Shown piece after piece: positions 8,737 to 17,454 of a stretch of 64,000 nt of DNA. The position numbers were made by a program, and so were the translations under genes. The notes beneath the pieces were generated by a model, which saw nothing but the letters and a program-made list of their open reading frames with translations, did not search any database and was not told where the DNA came from. Source of the stretch: Elusimicrobiota bacterium. GTDB taxonomy: Bacteria > Elusimicrobiota > Elusimicrobia > UBA1565 > UBA9628. How positions within the stretch are numbered: position 1 is the stretch's first letter; the number at the start of each line of letters is the position of its first letter. The stretch spans positions 109,925 through 173,924 of the forward strand of contig JACRDQ010000032.1 in the NCBI GenBank assembly GCA_016218545.1, in the 5' to 3' direction.

Positions 8737-10567
8737 GATACTGTTGGTCATCGCCTGGTGTTCGGCGCTCCTGGTCCTCTTGTGGGCAGGCAGGGGCACG
8801 GCCGCGGAGCCCAAGGACGAGCGCGGCCAATGGGACAAGAAGTGGGGCCCCCTGGTCCCTCACAAGAAGTTCCCCAAGGACTGCTCCCTGTGCCACGTTC
8901 CCAAGCGCTGGGACGTGCTGCGCAAGGATTTCAAGTACGACCATCTCAAGGAGACCGGCTACCGCCTCACCGGCCCTCATGCCCAGGCCGCCTGCCTGAG
9001 GTGCCACAATGACCGGGGACCCGTGAAGGCCTACCTTTCCAGAGGGTGCGGCGGGTGCCACCTGGACCCGCACCAGCGCTCCCTGGGCTTCGACTGCTCG
9101 CGCTGTCACGAGGAGGCCTCCTGGGGCCGCACGGGCCGGACCGGGGAGAAGGCGGCTGACCACGGCCGTACGCGCTTCCCACTGACGGGCAGGCACGCCA
9201 TGGCGCCTTGCCAACAGTGCCATCAGCGCGCCGACGCCGGGGTCTACAGGGGCGCTCCTCTGGACTGCTGGTCCTGCCATCGTCGCGAAGAGAGCAAGGC
9301 CAAAGGCCACGCTGACAAGGGCTTCTCCCGCTCCTGCGGGCTCTGCCACAAGACCACCTCGTGGCGGGACGCGAACTTCAGCCACGGAGCCATGGCTCGG
9401 GGCAAGGCCTGCGCTGACTGCCATGGGAGCGAGTATCAGAAGGCTCCTGGCCATGCCGGCAAGGGCTACCCTCAGACTTGCGAGTCCTGCCATGAGACCT
9501 CTTCGTGGAAGAGGGCATCGGTCAACCACGCGGTCCTGAGCCAGGGAGGGTCCTGCGTCGCCTGCCACCAATCGAACTATCAGGCGGCCCCGAACCACGC
9601 AAGCCAGGGCTATTCCCAGACCTGTCAGAACTGCCACGGCACCACGGTCTGGAAGCCTGCCAATCTCCAGCACGCGAACCTTGGGGCAAACCCTGTGTGC
9701 AGCAACTGCCACCAGTCCGTCTATGCCTCGGCCAAGCCGACACCTGCGGCAAACCATCCGACCAATGGCTTCCCCACCGCCTGCCAGAACTGCCACAACA
9801 CCACGGCCTGGGGGCCCGGCACTGCCATGAAGCACCAGTACGTGACCTCAGCGTCGTGCTACTCCTGCCACCAGTCCAACTACCAGGCAGCGCCGAACCA
9901 CGCGTCCCTGGGCTTTGCCACGACCTGCCAGAACTGCCACACGGGCACGACCTCCTGGCAGGGGCCTGTATTCAACCATGCGTCCCTGGGAGCAAGCCCT
10001 GTCTGCTACAACTGCCACCAGTCCGTCTATGCCTCGGCCAGGCCGACACCTGCGGCAAACCACCCGACCAATGGCTTCCCCACCGCCTGCCAGAACTGCC
10101 ACAACACCACGGCCTGGGGGCCCGGCACGGCCATGAAGCACCAGTTCGTGACCGCGACACCATGCTACACGTGTCATCAGTCGAAATACGCCTCAGCCAG
10201 ACCGACCCTGGCGTCGAACCACGCGACTTACGGGTTCCCCACGACCTGCCAGAACTGCCACAACACCACGGCCTGGGGCCCTGGCACGGCCATGCAGCAC
10301 CAGTACGTGACGAGCGTCGCCTGCTTCACCTGCCACTCGGCCGCCTACAATGCCGCGACCGATCCCAACCATAAGACCTTGGGTTACGGGACCAACTGCG
10401 CGACCTGCCACACCTCGCGCACGACCTGGCAGGGCGCGACCTTCAACCACACCTGGTATAAGCTCCCGCATAAGAACGCCGCGTGCAACGACTGCCATCC
10501 CGGGGGCAACACTTCGCGCGCTGCATGCACGTGCTCGGGGTGCCACAACAACAGGACCTGTCCGTGA
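8717..10567 (+). CDS. Multihaem c-type cytochrome, 23 CxxCH motifs, with internal repeats
   Basis: Signal sequence MNYRLRRILLVIAWCSALLVLLWAGRGTAA; 23 CxxCH counted; overlaps the upstream gene by 20 nt. Confidence 0.9.
   Translation: MNYRLRRILLVIAWCSALLVLLWAGRGTAAEPKDERGQWDKKWGPLVPHKKFPKDCSLCHVPKRWDVLRKDFKYDHLKETGYRLTGPHAQAACLRCHNDRGPVKAYLSRGCGGCHLDPHQRSLGFDCSRCHEEASWGRTGRTGEKAADHGRTRFPLTGRHAMAPCQQCHQRADAGVYRGAPLDCWSCHRREESKAKGHADKGFSRSCGLCHKTTSWRDANFSHGAMARGKACADCHGSEYQKAPGHAGKGYPQTCESCHETSSWKRASVNHAVLSQGGSCVACHQSNYQAAPNHASQGYSQTCQNCHGTTVWKPANLQHANLGANPVCSNCHQSVYASAKPTPAANHPTNGFPTACQNCHNTTAWGPGTAMKHQYVTSASCYSCHQSNYQAAPNHASLGFATTCQNCHTGTTSWQGPVFNHASLGASPVCYNCHQSVYASARPTPAANHPTNGFPTACQNCHNTTAWGPGTAMKHQFVTATPCYTCHQSKYASARPTLASNHATYGFPTTCQNCHNTTAWGPGTAMQHQYVTSVACFTCHSAAYNAATDPNHKTLGYGTNCATCHTSRTTWQGATFNHTWYKLPHKNAACNDCHPGGNTSRAACTCSGCHNNRTCP
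9713..10310 (+). repeat. Intragenic repeats encoding CQNCHNTTAWGPGTAM modules
   Basis: CAGAACTGCCACAACACCACGGCCTGG at 9785, 10091 and 10250 (spacing 306 and 159 nt, both multiples of 3). Confidence 0.85.
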
Positions 10568-12222
10568 ACGTCCGAGACCTCGCCGCGGTGTCCGCGCTCC
10601 TTCTGGCCTCGGTGGTCCCAGGCCGGTCCGAGGCCGCGGTCCGGCCTGCCGCGGTTCAGGAGCTCTCCAAGGCCCCGGTGCAGGGGCGCGTCATGGTGGT
10701 GTCCGGCGACTACCTTGCCATCGACTTCGGGGGCAAGGGCTTGAAGGGCGACGACGTGGGCGTGATCGAGCATGACGGCCTTGAGATCGGCCTGGCCGTG
10801 GTGGTCTGGGTGGACGTGGGGCACACGCGCTTGCGCGTGCTCTCCAAGACCCAGGAGCCCAGGCTCGGCGACATCGTGAAATTCGAGCGCGGCCGCACCA
10901 TGCCCCGGGCTCCCATGCCCAAGGCCGGGCCCAGGACGCAGGCCAAGGAGGAGTTCGTCCCCCTGCTGGCGCCCGTGGTCCTGCAGAAGACCGCGCTCAC
11001 GCGCACGGCCAACGTGTTCCACGGCCGCGTCTCGGCCCGGCAGCTCTACCATACCATCAGCCGGGACCATGACTGGTACGCCGCCTCGCGCCTGGATTCG
11101 GACGGGTCCGTGGACAGGCTCCTCGCAAGGCCCTGGGCCTTGGTCTGGTCCGCCTACGCGAGCTTCAGGGACGGCAGTTCCGTCTCAGCCAGCCCGGATT
11201 TCCGCAAGGTCCAACCCTATGTCCGCGAGCTCATGCTCCTGCGCAAGGCCGAGGGAGGGGGGATACTGCGGCTGGGCCGCTTCTTCCCCATCGAGCTGCC
11301 CGGGCTCGGGTACGTGGACGGGGTCCAGGCCGAGACCCCGGCCCAGCCTTGGCTGCGCGTGGGCGCTGCCGCGGGCCTGAGGCCTGACCGGCTCAACCAG
11401 GGCTTCGCCTCCAGGGAGGTCGTGGCCTCCGCCTACGCGACCGCCGAGGCCGGAGAGCCGCGCAAGCTCTACTATACGGGCACCCTAGGGATGCTGGGCA
11501 CCCTCTACCGGGGCAAGCCCGACGAGGCGGCCCTGCTCTACGACCAGCGGGCGGACCTCGGGCCCAAGCTCAACCTCCTGGCCTCGCTCCAGTTCGATTT
11601 CGATGCAGGCGCTGCCCAGGTCCGGGAGCACGGCCGCCTGACCCGGGCCCATCTGGCCGCCAATTCCCCTGTGACGGGCTGGCTCTCCCTGCGCGCCGGG
11701 GCCGACCATTTCGAGCCCCTCGACGTGGACGCGGAGCGCGACCTGGCGGGCGGGAGCAACGCCTATCTGGACAACGGCTACTGGCGCGCCTGGACCGGGG
11801 CCAGCCAGTCCCTGCCGTGGGGCCTCGAGCTCGACGAGGAGCTCTCCTTCACCTCGGCCATGCAGGGCTTCGAGCCCGGGCTGTGGCGCGGACGCGTGTC
11901 CAGGCGCGGCTTGCCCGGCCTGCCGGACGCGGGCATGCACGTGAGCGTCTACAACCTGGTCAATGCCCAGGGGCCGGATTACGGGGGCACCATGTCCTTG
12001 AATCTGCCCTTCCTCGGCGGAGCCCTGACCCTGGACGCGGACATGGGCCTGCGCTACGGGCCGACAGAGGATGCTCCCACGGCCCTGCGCGTCAGCGACG
12101 CGGCCTGCCACCTCAATGCCCGCGTCACCGAGGCCTGGACCCTGGCCGCGGGCTTCTCCAGGACCTTCCAGGACCTCGCCATGAGCTCGGTCTACACCGC
12201 GGCCGCGACCTACCGCTGGTGA
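10564..12222 (+). CDS. Outer-membrane beta-barrel-like protein (porin-cytochrome partner candidate)
   Basis: Hydrophobic N-terminus, alternating aromatic strand-like segments, C-terminal aromatic residue (AAATYRW); GTG start overlaps upstream TGA (GTGA). Confidence 0.65.
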   Translation: MNVRDLAAVSALLLASVVPGRSEAAVRPAAVQELSKAPVQGRVMVVSGDYLAIDFGGKGLKGDDVGVIEHDGLEIGLAVVVWVDVGHTRLRVLSKTQEPRLGDIVKFERGRTMPRAPMPKAGPRTQAKEEFVPLLAPVVLQKTALTRTANVFHGRVSARQLYHTISRDHDWYAASRLDSDGSVDRLLARPWALVWSAYASFRDGSSVSASPDFRKVQPYVRELMLLRKAEGGGILRLGRFFPIELPGLGYVDGVQAETPAQPWLRVGAAAGLRPDRLNQGFASREVVASAYATAEAGEPRKLYYTGTLGMLGTLYRGKPDEAALLYDQRADLGPKLNLLASLQFDFDAGAAQVREHGRLTRAHLAANSPVTGWLSLRAGADHFEPLDVDAERDLAGGSNAYLDNGYWRAWTGASQSLPWGLELDEELSFTSAMQGFEPGLWRGRVSRRGLPGLPDAGMHVSVYNLVNAQGPDYGGTMSLNLPFLGGALTLDADMGLRYGPTEDAPTALRVSDAACHLNARVTEAWTLAAGFSRTFQDLAMSSVYTAAATYRW

Positions 12223-12225
12223 ATC

Positions 12226-12241
12226 AACATTTCCGCAACAA
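12226..12241 (+). promoter_or_regulatory. AACATTTCCGCAACAA repeat, copy 2 (upstream of sigma factor gene)
   Basis: Exact match to 4909-4924. Confidence 0.45.
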
Positions 12242-12302
12242 GGCAGGGCTTGATTGTCATGCAGGACCGTGACCCGGGGCCAGACGCATCGGAGGAACGC
12301 GA

Positions 12303-13706
12303 ATGCACGAAGACACCGAGAAGCACGAAGCCGGCCTTGTGGAGGGACTGGACCTGGGGCGGCCGGAGGCCGACCCTCCGCCCAAGCTCGTGGGAGGAGC
12401 GCCGGTCTTCCAGGCCGACCCCGCGCTCTACCGCTTCCATGCCACGCCGCTCCTGACCCGGGAGGAGGAGGCCGTCCTGTCCAAGGACATCCAGGACCGA
12501 CTCAAGGAGCGTGACTTGGCGGTCCTCGGCTCTCCGTTCCTGAGGCAGCAGGTCCGCTCCTGGGCCGAGCTGGTGCGCCAGCGCGAGATGTCGCCCAAGG
12601 AGGTCATGCCCCGCGGCCGCAGGACCCGGGCGGAGCTCGCGGCCATGGGCCGCAGGCTGGCCAGGGCCGCGCGCCTCTTCGACCGCGAGGAAGCCCTGGT
12701 CCGCAGGCTCAAGGCCGGGCTCTCCAAGAGGCAGGGCGGCTCGCGCGACGAGCGCAGGCGCGGCCTCCTGGCCGCGGCCGAGGCCCGCATGACCCAGGCG
12801 GCCGCCGGTCTGGACCTGGACCGCCGCAAACTCGACCGCTTGGGCCGCAAGGTCATGGCCCTCTCCGACGCGCTGACCCGGACCCGGTCCAAGGCGCGCG
12901 CCCGCGCTCTTTCCGCGGGCGTGCCCATGAGAGCCGCGGAGGTCCACCTCCTGGCGGCGCGCCTCAAGACCCTGGGCGAGCTCATCGAAGCGGCCAAGAC
13001 CAAGATGGTCGAGGCGAACCTCAGGCTCGTGGTCTCCATCGCCAAGTCCCGCCAGGGGCCCGGCATGGAGCTCTGCGACATCATCCAGGAGGGCGCTCTG
13101 GGCCTGCTCCTGGCCGCGGAGAAGTTCGACTACCGCAGGGGGTTCAAGTTCTCCACGTACGCGAGCTGGTGGGTGCTCCAGTCCATCAACCGCGCCGTGA
13201 GCGACAAGGCGCGGCTCATCAGGATCCCGGTGCACATCCAAGACCGGCTGGCCAAGGTGCGGCGGGCGGCCCTGCGCCTGGAGCTCAAGCAAGGCAAGGC
13301 GCCCGAGCTCGCCGTCCTCTCGCGAGGCCTGGGCCTGGACGCGGAACAGATCCAAGAGGCCTTGAACGCGGCCCAGGAGCCGGTGTCTCTCTCCACCCCT
13401 TTCGGGGCCGAGGACGACGGCGACGTCGAGGACGTCATCCCGGACGAGCAGACTCCCTCGCTCCACGAGACCGCGGACGCCATGATGAGGCGCAAGGAGA
13501 TCGAGCGCTGCCTCGACCGTCTCGACCCGAGGGAGGCCAGCATCCTGAGGAGCCGCTTCGGCTTCGGGGCCGCGGCCCCGGCCACCCTGACCGAGGTGAG
13601 CCGGTCCTTCGGCCTCAGCAGGGAGCGCATCCGCCAGATCGAGCTGGCCGCCATCGTCAAGCTCAGGCACTCGGCCCGGGAGACCTCGCTGCTCGACTAC
13701 GCCTGA
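12303..13706 (+). CDS. Sigma-70 family RNA polymerase sigma factor
   Basis: Region 2 [63 protein letters not shown]; region 4 [23 protein letters not shown]. Confidence 0.93.
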   Translation: MHEDTEKHEAGLVEGLDLGRPEADPPPKLVGGAPVFQADPALYRFHATPLLTREEEAVLSKDIQDRLKERDLAVLGSPFLRQQVRSWAELVRQREMSPKEVMPRGRRTRAELAAMGRRLARAARLFDREEALVRRLKAGLSKRQGGSRDERRRGLLAAAEARMTQAAAGLDLDRRKLDRLGRKVMALSDALTRTRSKARARALSAGVPMRAAEVHLLAARLKTLGELIEAAKTKMVEANLRLVVSIAKSRQGPGMELCDIIQEGALGLLLAAEKFDYRRGFKFSTYASWWVLQSINRAVSDKARLIRIPVHIQDRLAKVRRAALRLELKQGKAPELAVLSRGLGLDAEQIQEALNAAQEPVSLSTPFGAEDDGDVEDVIPDEQTPSLHETADAMMRRKEIERCLDRLDPREASILRSRFGFGAAAPATLTEVSRSFGLSRERIRQIELAAIVKLRHSARETSLLDYA

Positions 13707-13776
13707 TACAAAACCGATACAAGAGATTTGCGCCGCCTCCATGGAGCAGGCCCGGCATGGGGGATATAATGATCGT

Positions 13777-14475
13777 ATGGCACTCTCAAGGATCATGATC
13801 GTCGAAGACCATCCGGACATGTACCGCCTCTACGACTCCCAGATGCGTAAGGGCGGCCATTCCACGGCCATGTCGTACTGCCTGGCCAGGAACGTCGCCG
13901 AGGCCCGCAAGTTGTTGAGCACCCGCGGCATCGATATCATCGTGATGGACTGGATGATGCCGGGCATGGACGGCGTCTCCTTCGTGCGCGAGCTCCGCGC
14001 CGACCCCGAGCGCAAGGACATCCTCATCATCATGGTCACGGCCAAGGGCATGGCCGCGGACTGCGCCGCGGCCCTGGACGCCGGGGTGGACGACTATCTG
14101 ACCAAGCCCTTCAGCTTTGACGTGCTCTTCGCGCGGATCCGGAGCCTGGCCCGGCGCAAGGACCGGTCCTTCCGCAACGAGGGCCTGCTCGAGTCGGCCG
14201 GCATCAAGCTCGACACCGGCCGCGGGGTCGTGACCGTCGGGGGCAGGGAGGTCCGGCTCCATCCCAAGGAGCTCGTGCTCCTCGAGGTCTTCCTCAGGCG
14301 CCCAGGCATGCTGCACCCTCCCCGCCAGCTCTGGGACCGGGGCTGGGCTCCGGACTCCGAGAACTGGGAGCACACCCTGGTGGCCACCATCCACAACCTC
14401 AAGAAGGGGCTGGGGCCCAAGCACGGCAACCGCATCAAGTGCGCCAGGGGACTGGGCTATTTTCTCGAACGCTAG
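13777..14475 (+). CDS. OmpR/PhoB-type response regulator
   Basis: Receiver (IIVMDWMMPGMDG, VDDYLTKPF) and winged-helix C-terminus; ATG at 13777. Confidence 0.88.
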   Translation: MALSRIMIVEDHPDMYRLYDSQMRKGGHSTAMSYCLARNVAEARKLLSTRGIDIIVMDWMMPGMDGVSFVRELRADPERKDILIIMVTAKGMAADCAAALDAGVDDYLTKPFSFDVLFARIRSLARRKDRSFRNEGLLESAGIKLDTGRGVVTVGGREVRLHPKELVLLEVFLRRPGMLHPPRQLWDRGWAPDSENWEHTLVATIHNLKKGLGPKHGNRIKCARGLGYFLER

Positions 14476-14480
14476 CGCTC

Positions 14481-15824
14481 CTAGGCGTAGTCGCGCAGGC
14501 CGGCCAAGGCCGGCGAGGTGCGGAGCTTGGCGATGGCCTCGACCTCGATCTGCCTGACCCGCTCGGGGCTTAAGCCGAAGCTGCGGCCCAGCTCGGCCCG
14601 GGAGCACGAGCCTTCCGCGCACATGCCGTAGCGGTGGCGCAGGACCTCGGCCTCGCGCGGCTCGAGGCTGGCCAGCACCCGCTCGACCTCGGAGCGCCTC
14701 ATGGTGGCGTCCACGGCGTCGGCCACCGAGGGGGCCTGGGTCTCGGCCAGCACGCGCTCGAGGTCGCCCTCCTCGTCGGGACCCGGCGAGGAGAGGGAGA
14801 CCATCTCTTTGGAGGCCTCCAGGGACTCGGCCAGCTTGGCCGCGGGCACGTGCGCCGCCTTGGCCAGCTCCAGGAGGTCCGGGGCCCGGCCGTGCTCGAG
14901 CTCGTAGCGGCGGGCGAACTTGCGCGCCTTGGCCGCGCGCTCCTGCACGTTGGAGGGGACCCGGACGAGGAGGCTCTTGTCCGCGATGGCGCGCCTGACC
15001 GCCTGCATGATCCAGAGCGTGGCGTAGGTCGCGAAGCGTGCCCCGCGGTTCGGGTCGAACTTCTCGGCCGCCCGCATCAGGCCCAGGGTGCCCTCCTGGA
15101 CCAGGTCCGAGATGTCCATGCCCGGGCCGCGGTGGGTCTTGGCGATGGAGACCACGAGCCTGAGGTTGCTCTCCACCATGGTGGTGTGGTCCTCGGCCAC
15201 CCGGGCGTCGAGCCGCCGCAGCTCCGCGTCGAGCCGGAAGAGCTCGTCCGGCGAGACCGGGAGGCTGCGGCTGAGGCGCCGGCGCTCCGTCTTGGAGCGC
15301 GAGCGCCGCAGGGTCTCGGCCAGGCCGAGGATCTTGTTGGCCACGCGGTCGACCTTCTTGCGGTGCAGGTCCAGGGCGGCGGTCCGGACATGGGAGCCCT
15401 CGAGCAGGGACTTGAGTTTGGCTTCCAGCCTGGACCTGGCAGGGCTTCCATGCTTGGAGCGGGAGATGGCGGCCTCGAGGCCCCGGCGCCTGGCCTCCGC
15501 CTTGGCGAGGAATCTCGCTGCGCCGCGGACCCGGCGGGCCATGCCTGCCAGCTCCCTGCCGGTCCTGCGTCCCCTGGGCATGAGCTCCTTGGACGTCATC
15601 TCGCCGAGGTCCATGAGCTCGGCCCACGCGCGGATCTCTTTCCACATGAAAGGGGAGGCTTCGATCAGGCGGCGGCGTTCCGCGATGTGCCTTTGCAGGC
15701 GCGTGGAGATCTCCGCCTCCCGGTCCTTGCTCAGGAGCGGGTAGGTCCCGATGCGCGCGACGTAGAGACCGATGGCGGGCGCGCTCGGGTGGACGTCCGA
15801 TCCCTCTTCCTCGATCGAATACAT
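14481..15824 (-). CDS. Sigma-70 family RNA polymerase sigma factor (paralogue of 12303-13706)
   Basis: [86 protein letters not shown]. Confidence 0.93.
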   Translation of the reverse strand: MYSIEEEGSDVHPSAPAIGLYVARIGTYPLLSKDREAEISTRLQRHIAERRRLIEASPFMWKEIRAWAELMDLGEMTSKELMPRGRRTGRELAGMARRVRGAARFLAKAEARRRGLEAAISRSKHGSPARSRLEAKLKSLLEGSHVRTAALDLHRKKVDRVANKILGLAETLRRSRSKTERRRLSRSLPVSPDELFRLDAELRRLDARVAEDHTTMVESNLRLVVSIAKTHRGPGMDISDLVQEGTLGLMRAAEKFDPNRGARFATYATLWIMQAVRRAIADKSLLVRVPSNVQERAAKARKFARRYELEHGRAPDLLELAKAAHVPAAKLAESLEASKEMVSLSSPGPDEEGDLERVLAETQAPSVADAVDATMRRSEVERVLASLEPREAEVLRHRYGMCAEGSCSRAELGRSFGLSPERVRQIEVEAIAKLRTSPALAGLRDYA

Positions 15825-15887
15825 GCCCGGACCTCGTACATTTTAGATGCAGGAAGGCGGGGTTCGATTTCTGGCTCGGACAGACTC

Positions 15888-16940
15888 CTAGAATGAGCGG
15901 GGTTCGCGTTCGAGGGAGGCCAGGAAGGCCGCGATCTCCCCGGCTTCGTCCGCGGTGAGGGAGGTGTCAAGCTGAATCCAGGCCATCAGGCGCACGGCCT
16001 CGACGAGGGAGGGCTCCCGGCCGTCGTGGAAGTAGGGAGCGGTGAGGGTGACGTTCCGGAGGGAGGGCACCTTGAAGACCTGGAGGTCCTCCTTCCTGCC
16101 CGTGACGGCCCCGAGGCCGGGGTCGCGGCTGCCCGGGTAGGGGTGGAAGACCCCGACCTTCTCCATGATCCTCCCTCCGACGAGAAAGCCGCTGTGGCAG
16201 TCCACGCACCCGGTGTCCATGAAGCGCTTGAAGCCCCGGCGCTCGGTCGCGGTGAGGCTGCGTTCCGAGCCCTTGAGCCAGCGGTCGAAACGGGCAGGGG
16301 TCACGAGGGTGTTCTCGAACGCCGCGATGGCGGCGACCGCGTTCCGGAAAGTCAGGGGCCGGTCCGAGCCCGGGAAGGCCTCGGCGAAGAGCGGAGCATA
16401 GCCCAGGTCAGAGAGCCTGCCCTGCACCGCTCCGGGGCTCGGCATGGCCATCTCCACCGGGTTGAGGAGCGGCCCCTGGGCCTGGGCCGCCAGGTCCTGC
16501 GCCCGGCCGTCCCAGAACTGCACGGTCTGGAAGCCCGCGTTGAGCACCGTCGGAGAGTTGCGCTGGCCGGGCAGACCTGCCGCGCCCTTGGACACGGCCT
16601 GGCCGTCCGCCCCGGTGGCCGGTCCGTCGAGCCTGTGACAGTCGTTGCAGGACTGGGTCCCGTTGACCGAGAGGCCGCGCTCGAAGAAGAGCTTGCGGCC
16701 GAGCCCCACCAGGGACAGGCGGTCGCCGGAGCTCCCGGGCATGTCTGCCGGCAGGGGCTGGAAGTAGATGCGGCGGCTGAGGTCCAGCCCGGCGAGGGGC
16801 GCCGGCCTCCCCCCGTCGGAGGACCGTGCGGCCGACGACGGGCCTCGGTGCAGCAGCCAGCCCGCTGCCAGGAACGTGAGGGCTGCCGCGGCCAGGACCA
16901 GACTCCGGGTCCCGGCCGCACGCAGCCGTTCCTTGATCAC
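15888..16940 (-). CDS. Di-haem cytochrome c peroxidase (CcpA/MauG family)
   Basis: CNDCH and CVDCHSG haem motifs; LGRKLFFERGLSVNGTQSCNDCHRLDGPATG; N-terminal TM. Confidence 0.88.
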   Translation of the reverse strand: MIKERLRAAGTRSLVLAAAALTFLAAGWLLHRGPSSAARSSDGGRPAPLAGLDLSRRIYFQPLPADMPGSSGDRLSLVGLGRKLFFERGLSVNGTQSCNDCHRLDGPATGADGQAVSKGAAGLPGQRNSPTVLNAGFQTVQFWDGRAQDLAAQAQGPLLNPVEMAMPSPGAVQGRLSDLGYAPLFAEAFPGSDRPLTFRNAVAAIAAFENTLVTPARFDRWLKGSERSLTATERRGFKRFMDTGCVDCHSGFLVGGRIMEKVGVFHPYPGSRDPGLGAVTGRKEDLQVFKVPSLRNVTLTAPYFHDGREPSLVEAVRLMAWIQLDTSLTADEAGEIAAFLASLEREPRSF

Positions 16941-17323
16941 TCCGTCTTCTTCATGTTCTCGACGAAGATGGCCTGCACTCCTTGGCCCTTGGCCATGGTG
17001 CCCGTGACCTCGACCCGGCTTCCGGCCAGGGCGAGCTTCTGGGCGTCCATGAGGGGGCGCTTGATCTCCTTGTTGAGCAGGACGTACATGTTGCCCTCGT
17101 CATCGGTCAGGATGGCCGGATCGCCGGACTTGATGCAGCCGGAGCAGCAGCCTTTCTTGCAGTCCTTGCCGGGGTGGGCGAGCCTGCAGTAGGTGCAGGT
17201 CAGCTTGCCCGTCACCTTCACGTCCCCGCCTTCCACCGCGGTCTTGCCCTGCTTGGCGGGCGTGACGGCCAGGGCCACCGCTGTCATTGCGACGATTCCG
17301 ATCGTGATCAGCACGTTTCTCAT
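16937..17323 (-). CDS. Exported Cys-rich small protein
   Basis: Signal-like MRNVLITIGIVAMTAVALA; CTYC...CKKGCCSGC; overlaps the peroxidase gene by 4 nt. Confidence 0.6.
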   Translation of the reverse strand: MRNVLITIGIVAMTAVALAVTPAKQGKTAVEGGDVKVTGKLTCTYCRLAHPGKDCKKGCCSGCIKSGDPAILTDDEGNMYVLLNKEIKRPLMDAQKLALAGSRVEVTGTMAKGQGVQAIFVENMKKTE

Positions 17324-17454
17324 GATGCCTCCTTGCGGCTGGCTATACTCTACGAAGAGGAGGGTCGGCCGGGACATGGAGGGGAGGTCAACTCTTCTTG
17401 TAGGACTTGTGACGTTTCCGCGAATCCAATGTCCGGACCAGGCATCTAAAATGT

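Noticed and set aside
9700-10310. Regular repeats considered as a CRISPR array
   Set aside because: Repeats are in frame within a multihaem cytochrome, encode CxxCH modules and have no unique spacers
12457-13084. Antisense ORFs over the sigma factor genes
   Set aside because: Ser/Arg-rich shadow translations without domain similarity
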